Shown here piece after piece: positions 1 through 13,633 of a DNA stretch of 64,000 nucleotides. The notes beneath the pieces are model-generated. The model searched no databases. It was not told the origin of the DNA and worked only from the letters and a program-made list of their open reading frames with translations. The position numbers and the translations under genes are program-made. This stretch comes from Adineta steineri (taxonomy: Eukaryota; Rotifera; Eurotatoria; Adinetida; Adinetidae). The stretch covers positions 194,605 through 258,604 of the forward strand of contig CAJNOI010000057.1 in the NCBI GenBank assembly GCA_905250115.1, in the 5' to 3' direction. Numbering within the stretch: the first letter of the stretch is position 1; each line of letters starts with the position of its first letter.

Positions 1-40
1 AATTACGTATCTTGTTAAATAATTGTTTCTTAATTAATAG

Positions 41-2490
41 AATCTAGGAAGTTCATCAACTAGTACACGACAAAATCCTGCTGGTACACGATATGGTTAT
101 GAATGTCCAGAAGAACGTGATTATTATCCATATTGGCAACCAACAAACTGGATTGTATGCGATAATATTTTCTTAAAATAAAATACTAAATTTTTTTTTT
201 TATAGGATATTGCTATTCTAACAAATCGACAAGATTTATGTTCTTATTATCGGCAAAATAGTCAAAATATTCAATCACGTTTTGCTTGTACATTTGCTAA
301 CAAAGATGTTTTAATAGCAGCAAATAATCTTGGAATTATTATACCTAATATTAAAGAACAATGCGAGGTATATATTTTCAATTTCTTTTTTTCTATATAA
401 ATCTCATTAATAATGTCATAGGCATTTACTGATTCACGTTTAAATGGTACTAAACCAAGTTGGGTAGAATATCCAAGTCTTAATCAACCAGCACCTGAAT
501 GTTATACACCATCATATACAAGAGAAAATCATCTTGGTGATATTTTTGGTTCTGATATGCCCGTATATAATTGGACATTACCAAATATAAGCGCAAAAAA
601 ATGTGTTTTACGTGTTCGGTAAATCTTTCTATTTTTGTTCTAATTTTTAAAGCTTATTTTTATTATTTAGATATAATATCTCAACTGCTGATTATGATAG
701 TTGGAATATTAATTCAACAAGTAATCTTGGTAATCTTTATGTAATGAAAGAGTATGTTAACAAAATTCTTAAATATGTAGATTATTTCTTTTTTTTATAA
801 GATATTTTCCAAATGAATCAACTGCTCAAAATCGTGGTTATCGCTATCAAACAAATCCTCAAATACAATTATTTGATGGTGTAAATTTAACACTTCAACT
901 TGCTATAAATACACAACAATATGGTCGTGTTTTTCAAGACAGGTTTTACATTTTTTCTTGTTTACATGTTAAATATAGGAAACTTAATATTTATAGATCT
1001 TTTACATTTGAAATTCGGCAACGTCCTACTGAATATCAAGATAGACCTATTTATAATTTAAATGTTAGAGGTAGACGTGGAAATATTGTTCAAGGTAAAT
1101 AAAACATTTACATAAACAAAAACATGATTATCTATTATTATCTTCTAGTATATCCTGCTCTTGAATATGATTTTGTACCAAATCGATTAGAAATTCCACC
1201 AAATTCATATGTTCATATTCAGTAAATAGAATAATTTGCTTTAATATCTATATAAAATTTTCTTTTTCTGTTTAGATGGATTGGTTCGAATACAACTCCA
1301 CCAGGTGCTGGACAAGGTAATCAACAAATTGATCGAAATAATTTATTACTTCTTACAAATAAAGTATGATTAAATTAATTCTATAAATAAATAATATTTT
1401 GATTATAATTAGAAAATCAATCCAAGTTGGAATCAATTTCAATATTTGAATTTTACTGGTTTATATATAGCGAATTTACCTGAATTATTGAATCAATCAA
1501 CTTTTCTTAATTTATCATTAAGCGATCTTCGAAATTTAGCTGCTTCTGGACAAAGTAAAATCGAAATTCGATTTAATTATTATTTTTATCGTGTTTTTTT
1601 TAGATACAGATCCATTATTACTTAATGCTACAGCATATTTCGATCTTGGACCACGTCTGATCACAGATAAATCATCTGGTATTTATCATTACGTATCAAC
1701 ACGTAATAATGATTTTTCAAATCGTGATCAAAAAGGCCGAATTATTGTTCAACCATTTCAATTTAACTATCAAACTATTGGACAGAATACTTATACTACT
1801 AAAATAGAGTATAGTATTAAATGAATTTATTTAATATGACCTATTTTCTTTTATCTAGTGATACTACTGTGATATTTCCTGAAGGAAGTGTTAATACGAC
1901 AGTTCCAATAAAACTCTCGAAATTTAGTCGTGATCAACTATCACAAATTCTACCTCTAAATGGACAAAATATTGTTGTATGTAAAGATAAAATATTTTCA
2001 CTAATTTCTTTTAAAAACTATATTATTTTAGAATAAACAAACGCTATTTGATAGTGTTTATGTTGTTGAACCATATGATCTTCAATTTTCTTCTAATATT
2101 CAATTTCAAATTCCATTTCAAGAATTGAATAATGATCAAAAAAATGTTGATGTTCTTCAATTTGAACCTACCAATGGTATTTATTTAAAACTACTTAGTA
2201 CACTTGATACAAATAATCGTGTACTTAAATTTCAATCCGATACCGCTGGTGTATTTGTACTTGTTGAAAAATCATCAAGTGTAAGTCAATAGAAAAACAA
2301 ATTTTCTAAAAATTTAATATTTGACAAATTTTTTTAGTCGATATGGATTGCTGGTGTTGTTATACCAATTGTATTAATCGTGATTATTATTATTTCAACA
2401 GTCATCTATTTTAGATTAAGTCCGAATAGATATATTCAAATTAAAGATCAATTAACGAAAACAAAACGTTCATTTTTTTCACGTGTTTAA
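41..2490 (+). CDS. DD3-3-like extracellular single-pass membrane protein, 5' partial
   Basis: The 3' part of a multi-exon gene; the first visible exon opens after an acceptor at 39-40 and the stop is at 2488-2490. About 13 exons are separated by introns of about 50-70 bp with GT-AG ends. The first exon encodes a block around [16 protein letters not shown], which I recognise from Dictyostelium protein DD3-3 and its invertebrate relatives; the function of that family is unknown to me. The long ectodomain has many N-glycosylation sequons (NWT, NIS, NST, NLT, NTT). The last exon (from about 2339) encodes a strongly hydrophobic Ile/Val-rich helix, then a short basic tail ending KRSFFSRV, so this is a type I membrane protein. 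The signal peptide lies left of the window. Family call by memory of the motif; membrane topology is read directly. Confidence 0.7.
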
Positions 2491-3778
2491 TTTTACAAAT
2501 CATACCATTTTGCTTTTATGTTTATATATCAATAATCAGTCTCTTTTTTTTATAATACGCATATATTTTTATTTTTTATTACTAATTAATATATATATCT
2601 GTTTTTGTTATACATAAATATTAAAACAAAACAATCAAAGAGAAAACATAATAGTACTGTTTTTTTTGATAAAAAATGTAAATCAAGTATGCTCTGATAT
2701 TCTGTTTATGGGTATTCGATATATAGCCACGAGAGATTGTTCTGATATTTACTTTTAGGAAAAGGTCAAATAAAGTGTAATGTTTTTGTTATGAAGACAA
2801 AAATAACATTGTAATTAATGAATGCTTTTTATATATCAACTATAATGTTATCAAAAAATAAATAGAGGTTACAATTATTCTCGGAAGTAAACAGACGATA
2901 TTCATATTTGTAAGTAATGACTAATAGCATAAGTTTGATTTAAAACCCTCATATAGTTACATAATGTCCAATATATAAACATCAGCTGTATAAATTTTAA
3001 TTCCATATTCCTATTTCAATAATCATTCGAGGAATTTTTTTAACTTAAAACCAGAGATGCAAAATCTTCCCCGTGCGAGGAGGGAAATTTTTCATTTTTT
3101 AGAAGGTTGCGCACCTCTGCTTAAAACGCTATTTGATATGTATTAACGTAAAGAAGCATTGAAATCGAAACGAGGTTTCATTTACCAGCAGTGTTTTTCC
3201 GGTGGGCGCCACCCGCTAGATAAAATACTATTCACTAGTTTACAAAGTATTTAACATTGGACAAAATCGAATAACACATACTCTCATCGTATATATTTCG
3301 CCTTGATTCTATTATTCCAATCCTGTTAAATTTTAAATGACGAAATACTTTTAATATCTACGAATCGTATCATATTAAATTAACAATACCGAGTAGTATG
3401 TTTTTAATAATGAAAATAGTTAAAGAATTATATGTAGATATATATATCAATAAAAACAAAAACAAAAAACACATATATATTTAAGAAAAAAACTGAATCG
3501 TATATTGTCTGCTTTTCTACCTGTTTATAATATTAAGTTTTGATTTCTATTTCTTTTAAAACACAATAAACAATTTGATTGCCGCAAATCTTTTCCTTGT
3601 CTACAGACATATACAATATAAATGGTCACTGAAAATAGATATGAAATAAAAAACAAAAAAGACAAAAAAGAAGCACCACATTATTGCACAATAAAATTAA
3701 AATTTACCAGAAGAAAAAAAAAAGATTATAAAAAGACGAAGACAAAGAAAAACATGAATACCGGGTATAGATTTTCTT
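2491..3778. other. Gene-free spacer between convergent genes
   Basis: AT-rich spacer between the DD3-3-like gene (+) and the BCH-domain gene (-), both ending here. It holds one small hAT-like element (3044-3127). A lysine-rich open frame at 3622-3810 looks like low-complexity noise. Nothing else is supported. Confidence 0.7.
3044..3127. mobile_element. 68-bp hAT-like MITE with 8-bp target duplication
   Basis: The direct repeat CTTAAAAC occurs at 3044-3051 and 3120-3127. Between them, 3052-3119 begins CAGAGATGC and ends GCACCTCTG, an inverted pair with one mismatch that extends weakly for about ten further bases. An 8-bp duplication and CAGAG termini are typical of hAT elements. It is far too short to encode a transposase, so it would be a miniature non-autonomous copy. 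Confidence 0.6.
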
Positions 3779-5905
3779 TTAAGCTGTCGTTTCATTTTCG
3801 ATTCCACTAATCGAATTTGCCGCTGATCGTTCAATAGAACGTTTTATACTTGCATTTTTACGATCATATCTTTGAGAATACAACCAATCTGTTCTACAAA
3901 AAAATCAAATATTTTAATAATAATTATACAAAAAATAAGAATAATATATAAACATTCATACACACAACAGTCGAAATAAAAGGAATGACAAGCATTTTTA
4001 GTATTCAACAAGAAGGGGGGGGGAATGGACATGCAATTCTTCATTTATACTTACATATTAGTATTAACAACAAAAGCAAAAAAATCTAATTTTGCAAGGT
4101 GGTAGACTAAATCTGAATAAATAATAGATTTAACTTTCTATCAGTAAAACGAATATTTTTTATTAGTAAAGAAATAAGAATAAAAGCAAAGTTTTTAGTT
4201 ATTTTATGCAACGAATAAGTTAGATAAATTCTTTTTCTCTACCCAGAATGATCTATTCCATACGATAAATTTTATCGAAACTAAAATAAAATATAGATAC
4301 TATCACCAATGAATTGACCACATAGAAAGCGAAACAAATAGACAACACCTAACAATAACAATATTCTACCTTGTTAAAAAGAATCAATATAAGATACTAA
4401 TGTATCATGTCTAGATATATCGAATTAAATAATTTTTCCCCTGTTTTTTTAGTCAATAGAATAAAATACTTACTGCTCAATAATAACTGGAAGTGATATA
4501 TGATTGTGAGGAAATTCTCGTTCAAGTTCAGCAATTGTGAATAGATAATGCACTTTGTGATAGAATTTATTACTATTGATTTCATAGAAAAATTAAATGA
4601 TGATGATGAAAAATTTCTTGTTTATTACCTGAAGAATGGTCGTGAAAGAGCAATGAGAGTACGTAACCATCGTGTTGGATGTACAACATAAATCGCACGA
4701 AGATTTTTTCTTAATCTAATTCAAAAGAAAAATGATCCGATTAAATATAAGAAATTATTCATTTATATTTTATTACCGAAAATTAATCATTTGATAATAT
4801 TGTCGAAGTATTTTAAAATCTGGTGTTCGATGTTTTGGAGTTGCACCATGAAAATAAATAAGAATATAATCTTTTGTTACTAGTTTTTCTAATTTATGAT
4901 AAATATAACTATAAACAAAAAAATTAATTATTCAAAAATAAATAATCATAGATTAATTTACTAAAATAATTGATCCATTATATAACGATACTCTCTTAAA
5001 CGACGATCTGGTAACCAACAACCATAGATAGCAATGACAGCTGTTTGACTATCTTCTTCCAATTGACCAGCTGAACCAATAATACATTTAAATGGTGAAA
5101 TTGTTTTAGCATCAATATTAATTTGATTATTATCAATCGTACATGAAATAACATCATTGACTTCATCGCCATCAGTATCCGCATTATCTTTCGATACCGA
5201 ACGAAGAATAGCTAGATAGAAAACAAAAGTCAATTTATTTATTTGTCTTATCAATCCTAGATTAAGTTTCACCAAATATTCTCAGTTTTCTTTCATTTAT
5301 ACATTCAATCATATTCATAAATTATAGATATAATTTCTTAAGATAATAATATTCCTAATGTAAATCTTCTTTGTAGCATGAATCATTATATATATATATA
5401 TCGAATTCTTTCGAAAATCAATTACTAAAAACATTTTCCCCTGGTTTCTTATTCTTATTTTTCTATGTGTTATAACATAATAACAAGCACTCTATACTTG
5501 TAAATCAATCAAAAAAGAAACCTAAAAGGATAGTTAAGATCTTTGTTATTAGACAAGAAAATCTATTGTCTTATATGATTGATTAGCGATCTTTTTGTTC
5601 TGAATTGATAACATATATTCTAACTTCACTTTTCCAGTTAATCAAAAACGATTATGAAACTAAAAAAAATTCAATATTTTATATTTAAATTATTTCTTCA
5701 AACTAAAAATTTTATATCCTATTGTCATTAAAATCTATTCATAGATAATACTAGTAAACAAACAATTTTTGCAAGTTGTTTGATTTGTCAGTTATAACAA
5801 ATATACAATTTGGTTGCACTATATATCAATAGGAATGCTTTTATTTCGTAGGCGGAAAAAGGATAGGGAATATTGTATACATTGGTTTACTTCTTCTTTC
5901 TGTCG

Positions 5906-5939
<34 letters not shown>

Positions 5940-8900
5940 CATGTGGGGATAATCAAACACGCTACTCTACTGTATTTTTTTTGTTAGTCCGTTAGATTTT
6001 CGTTGCTGTTGTCCTTGTTGTTATTATTGTTCTTATTATTAATATCGCTTCTTTTTTTGTATCAACACTTCATTAACAGCATACTCTAGTTAGTAAAGTC
6101 AAGAAAATGTCCATCGTACACATGCTTTTACCAGAAACAACGCAAAGCCTCGAATCATATCTCTTTATTGGATGATTGATAGTTAATATAAACTGTTTAA
6201 GTAACTATTTTTTTTTCTTCCTATGTAATATGATGGAACAGCAATGCTCAGGTCAATGTATTCGTCGAACATTATATGCTGTTATAATTGGTGTATCACC
6301 TGTTGTTATTTGTTTATTATTTATTGGATTTGCTCGTTTAGTATTACATCGTCTTGAAATAGCTTATTATCGTCGACATAAACCCACGGATCGTCGTTCG
6401 TCATTCCTCATTCCTCAAAATGGTCGTCTTGCTCTATCATATACACCTGTATCGCATGCTGAATTACAACGTATAATTCAAGGTGAACACCAAAATCAAC
6501 AATCCAATGATTCTCATAATACAAGTGCTATACGTAAAGCACCAAGATTTATTAAATCACTACTACCACGACGTGAATTAGCACCAACATCAAGTATTCT
6601 TGCAAATCTTGTTATACGTCATGATATTAATGATCCACATCCATTGACATCTATGTTTGCACCTGTTGATATTGATACACCATTAGAACCTACATTTAGT
6701 ATAATTAATGAACATGATAAACGACGACCAAGTATTATTACTATAACACGAGAATCAATTGAGACAACAACATTATCTGTTACGATGAATAATAATTCTT
6801 CGAATATGACTGCTGAAATCGAACCTGAACCAATAAGAATGGATCCATTAACGGCAACAACGAAAACTACAACAACAACGGTTGCTGTAGAAGAATTTCT
6901 TGATTTTCATTCAGTTAGTTCATTACCATGTGTATTAAGTTTACTCGATACAGTTTCAGACAATGATAATAATCAAAATTTAGAGATAAATAAATATAAT
7001 GAAGATGATTAATTGATAAGTATTCAATATGAAAAATATCTCCCAATATAATCATAAAGTTAATTGCAATATTAATAAGAAATATAGTATCTAGATTTTT
7101 AACAGTCAAGGTTTCTCATATTTTTTTCAAATGTTTGTGATAAAAATCAGTTATACTGACCATGATTATTTATTGATTTTTCTTATCTTTCTATTATATC
7201 ATTAACCTAAATTGATTACACGAATATTTAATTTAAAAAACTCATAAATCTAGTTTATATATTCCATTAAAAGTCTTACATCAAAACTACCTAGTAACTT
7301 TTAAGAGATAATCTTTTTTAATTATTTCAATAGGAAAACCATGATTAATATTCTACACATTGAAATCAAGTTATCAGTAATAAGCACTATGTTACTAGTA
7401 AATGATATTATTAATAGCACATTAACAACAATCTTAACACTATCAAAAGATAATAGGACGAGAATTTATAATTAAAACTAATATATATCTAATCCTCCAA
7501 TAAATTACTATCATAGCAAATTTATCATTCAATATATATATATTTAACTATACCTGACTCAAATGATCGATTTAATTGTGACTCTGTAGTATTAAGTAAT
7601 GATGCATCGGTTGTTGTTTGTATAGTCGGAGTGATATCTGGTTCAGAACGTGAATTTGCTTTACGTTTTAAATCTGTATTAGTTGTTGATGATAATGATG
7701 ATTTTAATGGAATGTTTTCGGTTTGACTAGCTATAATATATATATAAATCAATAAATATTATTTTACATTGAAAAAAAGTTAAATTACATGATTTTTTAT
7801 TTAAGGGCGGTAGTGGTGGCAATGGCGGTGGTAAATCTTCTTCGCTATCTGTTAATGATATATTACTTTCGGGTCGTGGAATAGATGTAGTAGTTTTCAC
7901 TTCAATTGTTTCATTTTTATAATCTGTTTCTGTCTCATTCATATGATCAGCAATTCGATCACTCGGTGCTCTAAGATTTAATGTTATACCTTCCATGCCA
8001 TCGTCGTCATCGGAATCAATAGGTGTATCCGATGATTCTGTTCGATCAAGACTATCTTTTGGTGTTAAAACAGCAACATTATTTATATTCTCATCGAATC
8101 GTACAGTTTTTGAAAGTGATGCTTCATTTTGTTCATTTGATTGTTGTTGTTGAGCAAAATAATCATCATAATTGTCTTTCTCTTTGTCATCATCTGATCC
8201 TTCAATTGTAGCTGTTAATGATGATGCTTCATTATTCGGAAAGAAGTTTGTATATGAATCATTCTTTAGCATTGTATCTGTTGGTACTGGTTTGAGTTTT
8301 TCGTCACCACTATCTTCAAGTTCCCATGGTTCATTATCACCACCATCCGTAGATTTTATTATTTCAGATTGTTGATCAATTGATATTGTTGAATCTTGTA
8401 TTTGAGATGATTGATCTAATTCATTATCAATATCAGCTCTTAGTGAATCAAGAACTTGTGAATTAAGTGGTTGATCACTAGCAAATGCTTCGAATTGTGC
8501 GAAACCTGGTTTATTGTCAAAGAAATTCTCTTTTTCATTTAATTCATCATCATCATCATCGCTATCAGTACTTGTACTATCATCTTCATTCACTGTTCTT
8601 GTTGCTGATGGTGGTGCTTCATTAATATCTTCATCCTGAGTTTCCTTAATGAAAGACAAAACAAAAAGAATTTCTAAATTGAATGCCTCAAAATTACATA
8701 CTGATAAATTCTTAGATTTTATTGATTCATCATTGATTTTTTCATCAGTTGTTGTTATTGATGATTCATTCTAAATATATCATTGAAATATTTAACAAAA
8801 GAACTATAATTTAAATCAAGTATGAGAGAGAGAGAAAGATATGAGCATAAAGCTTTATAGCAAAATGTGTTATTAATCATTTTACCCCTTTACTTAAAAA

Positions 8901-11900
8901 CGATTAGTAAGATTATTATTACAAAAATTATTCTTAATGATTAATTACTTTGCATAAACTAAAATTATCTTGAAGTATACATCTGTCATCAATATATTGA
9001 TTTGTGACAGTTGTTGTCAGTGAATGTTTCATAATATCATTGACTGTAATAACAGAATCGGTAAATAATGATGGAAATACAATTTCTTGAATAGGATTTG
9101 ATGATTCAAAATTTTGATTTTGATACGATGAACGATGTTCAGTTAAGATTTTATCATCTTGTTTTGATTCGTTTTTTACTAATTGAAGAGTATCTGAAAC
9201 TAATTTTTCAATAATTGATAAGATTTCAAGATTTTGATTTTCTGAAGATTGTAATTCAGTTTGATTTATATCTTCATCATTGAATGAAGAATCTGTTTTT
9301 GATGATAACATATCGATTGTTGATGAATATGATAGTTCATTATTATTTGTTATTTTTTGTAAAAGATCATTTTTGTTTAGATTTCTTCTATTTGAAGGTA
9401 ATATTGAATAATTTAATTCATTCATTAATATTATTAATGAAGAAGATGTATCGGAATCAAGATTAATATCTGTAGAATTTGATTCCTGATCATTAGATAG
9501 AGCAGAAGATGTTATTGATGAAAGAAGACTTGATGATTGTTTATCTTCTTTTCTTTCAAGAAATTTCTTTTGCTCTTCATTATTAAATAAAATTGAAGTT
9601 TTTTTCTCATTGTTATGAGATGTTGGTAATAAATTATTTTTCTCGTCGTCTTCTTCTTCATTGATTATATTTGGTTCATTTAGATGTTGATTAATTTCAC
9701 AAGATAACCGAGATGTATGAACTAAACCATGTAATTGAGCAAGAGTATTTAATAATTCGAAATCATCATCATCATCTGAACTCATTATTTGGTCGTTTTT
9801 ACTGTTGATAATTTGTTTTAGATTGTTATTGATAGGATACTTTCCTTGTAACTGTTGTTCTTTTGTATGTTTTATCCTAACATTTTGTTCGGGGTCGTTT
9901 TCTTCTTCTTCTTCTTCTTCGATGAGAGAGTGATTGATAGAAGAAGGAGAATGATTATTTATTGTTATTATATGACAAGGATTCTTCTTTTCATTGTTGG
10001 ATACTGTCTCTTGTCGATTTTGGTATTGATCCAATGATTCATTTTCATTAGATAGCTGTGATGTTATATGAGAATTATTAGGAATAACATTTGTTTGCTT
10101 GAGTAAATCCGATTTCTATAAAAGAAAATAAAGAAACACATAGGATGAACTAACGTTCTTATTCCTTTTTTTGTTCTTGTGATCTACTGATAGATGGATA
10201 ATGATGACAGTATCTATCAATTTACGGTTATATAATATCTATTCTACTATAAGGGGATATATCATCTATTAAGGAGATAGAACAGCTTTAGAGTAAAGAA
10301 AAGAAAAAAGAAAATATATACAATCCATATGAGAATGTATAGAAATAATTTATCCTTGACCAAAAGTCAAGGCTTAATTAAAGATATTGTCTGGGTATTA
10401 TACAAAAAAAAAGAAGAAGAAGAATTTACCTGTTCATTATCGGTATCAAATAATACTTCTTCAAATACAGATGGATTATGCATAACAGCAATAAATTCAT
10501 CATCATTATCACGTTCATTTAATATATGTCTTATATTAACAATATCATGAACAATTTCATTTTGTCGTTGTTGAGATTTTAATTCAAGAAAATATCTTGA
10601 TGATAATACTGGTTGATCAGAAGTAAATGTTTCTAAATCATTGTCATTAATATCATCAATATCATCATCAATATCATCATCATTGAAAGCAATTGGAGCT
10701 GGTTGAATAGGTACTATTTCATTTATATCTTCATCAATAGCAATTATAGGTGTTTGATCAGGTATAGGTGATGATGTACGTGTACTATTATGACTATGTT
10801 GATTCGATGAAGAACGTGAAGATGATCTTGAAGAATGATAATCAAGATTAATTTGTAAAGATATTTCTTCAGGATTATCACAATTAAATATATCATTTTC
10901 AAAATCAATTTTATCATTATTATCATAATCATTGTCTGACTCAGATGATGTTACAAGTTCATCATCATTAATAAAGATTTGTGCTTGATCAGCATAACCA
11001 ATACTTAAATGTGATGAAGCATTTGAACATCTTGAATTACTACGTGATGAATCAATAAAATCCACTTGATCATGTAAATGCATATTTAAAACTAATGGTG
11101 GCGGTAACGGAGCATTGGGTCGATCATTATGTGAAGTTGATTTTGCAAGAAGAAAATCATCATTCCATTGTGTAACATCGTCGTCATCATCATCATCGTT
11201 ATTATGATTATCTATAGCTGGTTCATCATCATCATCAGCATCAACATCATCGTCGTCATGCAAATGTGACGATGATAGGAGAGAATCAGGCGATGATGAA
11301 CGTAGTGATTCTGATTGATCAAGTATATCCATATGATCAAATGGTATTCTATCATTATCTTTTTCTTCATGTTCATCTAAATCATCAATATCAGGAATGT
11401 CTTTAAGTAAATTTGGTATTGTTATTGTATCATCTTGTTCTTGTTGTTCATCTTGAAAATCATTTAAAATTGATTCAACTTCATCATGATCATCATCACC
11501 ATCACCATTATTATCAATATTTTCACGATTAATTTCAATCTGTTGAATAAATCTATCTAATAAATTATTATCTTCAGATCGATGACTATATAAATCTTCA
11601 TCACCATTAAGATTTGGTTTAATTGTCGTAGAAGTATATCGTATTGGTATACCATCAAAATCATCTTCATCATCATCAAAATCATCGATATCTTCAACGG
11701 GTTCTAATGGTGGAAGTGATGATGTAGGTAAAATATTATTACTATTTTCTTGTGAATTACAATTATCATCATCTTGTTGTTGTTGTTGTTCTTCTTCTAC
11801 TTGTTCTTGTGTTGGTTTTATTTCGCTTGATGTGACAAATGCTGCTCTAGTAAATGGTTCGGAATCAGCAAATAAGAATGAACCAAACATTGGCTGATAA

Positions 11901-12028
11901 GTTTTTTCATTATCGATAATTGTAGTTAGATTATTAGGCGAATGTTCAATAGATGTTGTTGAATCACTTTCAAATATCGATGGTAAATTCGCATAAAACG
12001 TAGTAAGATCGTCGTCGTCAGACGCCAT
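3779..12028 (-). CDS. Long acidic protein with C-terminal BCH (CRAL-TRIO-like) domain, BNIP2/PRUNE2 family
   Basis: Ten exons by GT-AG and phase: 12028-10430, 10115-8949, 8770-8702, 8644-7789, 7730-7554, 5211-4962, 4908-4777, 4715-4629, 4572-4474, 3893-3779. They sum to 4551 nt (1516 residues) with all phases agreeing. The first five exons encode a disordered Asp/Glu/Ser-rich region of about 1285 residues with polyQ and poly-Asp runs and a proline run (PPPLPPLPP). The last five encode the BCH domain: PDRRLREYRYIMDQLF, then a YFHGATP segment, RLRKNLRAIYVVHP and SRPFF, which match the BNIP2/caytaxin/PRUNE2 core. Such proteins bind small GTPases or kinesin and scaffold signalling. The length and acidic N-terminus resemble PRUNE2/BMCC1, although no DHH phosphodiesterase is seen. 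The start MASDDDD has no AG for over 100 bp upstream, so it should be a true first exon. The 2.3-kb intron holds another gene. Confidence 0.8.
5908..5937. repeat. (AT)n microsatellite
   Basis: An uninterrupted AT dinucleotide run about 230 bp upstream of the nested gene, inside the large intron of the BCH gene. It is likely length-variable. Confidence 0.9.
6230..7012 (+). CDS. Unrecognised single-pass membrane protein nested in an intron
   Basis: An intronless frame of 260 codons starting at a double Met (MMEQQCSGQC). The same frame can be opened at 6176, but the added residues are a Phe run and look like leader sequence. Residues about 17-37 form one hydrophobic helix (VIIGVSPVVICLLFIGFA) followed by a basic stretch, which suggests a short outside N-terminus and a long cytoplasmic tail. 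The tail is polar, rich in Thr, Asn and Pro, and ends in a Thr run and an acidic segment. I do not recognise it. It lies wholly inside the 5212-7553 intron of the BCH gene on the opposite strand. Codon use is typical of neighbours, so it is probably a real lineage-specific gene. Confidence 0.55.
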   Translation: MMEQQCSGQCIRRTLYAVIIGVSPVVICLLFIGFARLVLHRLEIAYYRRHKPTDRRSSFLIPQNGRLALSYTPVSHAELQRIIQGEHQNQQSNDSHNTSAIRKAPRFIKSLLPRRELAPTSSILANLVIRHDINDPHPLTSMFAPVDIDTPLEPTFSIINEHDKRRPSIITITRESIETTTLSVTMNNNSSNMTAEIEPEPIRMDPLTATTKTTTTTVAVEEFLDFHSVSSLPCVLSLLDTVSDNDNNQNLEINKYNEDD

Positions 12029-13274
12029 GTTGATCAGATGAGCATTTGTGGCGAAAAAGCAAAGAGAATCGACAGTGAAGGAAAGAAAAGAACGAGAAGA
12101 AGAGAATGAAGAAAAAAGAAAAGAAAAGTACCAAAGGAATTGACAATAGTCGAAGAGAACCAAGCAAAAAAAAGTTGATGATACGTCTAAAATACGGAAA
12201 AAATTGCAAGCGAGCATATATAAGCAAGCAAATCAAAAGAAAAGAGAAAGAATAACAACAACAAAAAATACATTATTAAAAAGCGTCAAAGACACTTTTT
12301 TTTTACTCATTTTCCCTTTATTCTGTTCTATACTTTTTTTTCTGTTACATACGCTCACATTACTCTTATGATTCAAACTGTCCTTCATCTATAGTGCTAG
12401 AAACAGTATTTCTCTTTTCTTCTACTGTCAAAATATGTCTATGACACAATTAATAATATGTATATTATTATTATCACGAAACGTATGAAAAACATATTGA
12501 TAAATATTTCTAAAGGTACTTAGAAACATAAAAGATATTAATACATTTACTATAGGGTAATCTAATCAGGCTAGGTAAATGTTGTATAAAGAATAGACGA
12601 CTTTTTTTTTCTCGTGTGTAATCGATCCGTATGTGGATACCATCTAAACAAGTGTATCCTTCATTTTTGATCAGTTACTCATATATCCTTCACTATGAAT
12701 ACGACAAATACTTACACACTTCTTTCGAGAGCGAGAGAGAAAAAAAGTTACTTTCACTTGATTTCACACCTTATGTCGTGTTATTCATCGACATAAATGA
12801 TGACAGTAATTGATTATAATTTTTATACTGTATATACAGAATGCATATGTATATATTCTTTACTCAAAATGGATGTCATAGGTGGAGGAGTGAAGAAGAT
12901 ATGACATTGACTAATGATGGACGACTGATAATTAAGTTATATATAGGAAATAAATCGTTTTTTCTTCTTTTTCTTTGTGTGTGTGGATGTGTATTCTTTT
13001 TTTTTTCGATGTGAAAGGTCACTGACAACGTTATGAAATACGATAGACGAAATATATCAACGATCTATCGATTCAGTTTTCGTTGTCAACAAATCATTTC
13101 ATTTTTGATGTTACAAACCAAATTGTTATACTCTCAATCATTGAAAAATAAAGATCTAGATGTATTCAAGCAGCCATTTAAGAAAAATAATAATCACATT
13201 GCCATTATTTGCAGTTGTTGTGCATCTTTATGTTAAAGCAATCAATTGAGCGCATCAGTCTGCTAACAACTTAC
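12029..13274. other. Spacer or intron between two candidate first exons
   Basis: About 1.25 kb with pyrimidine- and purine-rich tracts. If the alternative exons at 13275-13633 belong to the BCH gene, this is intron plus the promoter of the MASDDDD isoform. A short GTGTGTGTGGATGTG run near 12976 is isolated and is not one of the palindromic elements seen further right. Confidence 0.5.
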
Positions 13275-13633
13275 GACATTTATTGATGGTACATCATTCT
13301 GATTAAAATCACTTTTATCCAAAGCAACAAAATCTGTTTCGGATTCTGATGATGAAGAAGAACTTGTTATAAATGTAGCACGTTTCATCGCTAGTGTTGT
13401 TCTTATTTGTTCAGTAACATTTGTTGATGTATCATCTAGATTGAATATAGAAATATTTATTATTAATCAAGTAAATCAAATTTATATATACTCGAAGGAG
13501 ATGATTCAATTTGAGTAATTTCTTCAGTTGGTTGTGGTGGAGAAGGTAACGATGAATTTTCTTCATCCTCATCTATACTGTTTGAACGACTTGTATCTGG
13601 TGTTGGAATATCATCATCATCATCTCTTTCCAT
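13275..13633 (-). CDS. Two short acidic coding exons, likely alternative 5' end of the BCH-domain gene
   Basis: Exon A (13633-13492) opens with MERDDDDD and ends in phase 1 at a GT; exon B (13435-13275) begins after TCTAG in the matching phase and ends in phase 0 at a consensus GTAAGT donor. Together they give 101 codons with the same acidic, Ser/Pro-rich style as the BCH gene, including a TSSSSSESETDF stretch. There is no stop before the strong donor, so the transcript must continue leftward. The next phase-0 acceptors on this strand are those of BCH exons 2, 3 and 4, and the first is in frame. The likely product is a shorter isoform of about 1084 residues lacking the MASDDDD exon. This is inference from phase; a separate small gene remains possible. 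Confidence 0.5.

Noticed and set aside
1270..1290. tRNA B-box-like GGTTCGAATAC
   Set aside because: It lies inside a coding exon of the DD3-3-like gene and no A box or cloverleaf fits around it.
3622..3810. 62-codon Lys-rich frame
   Set aside because: Low-complexity AAA/AAG codons in AT-rich spacer, partly overlapping the last BCH exon on the other strand.
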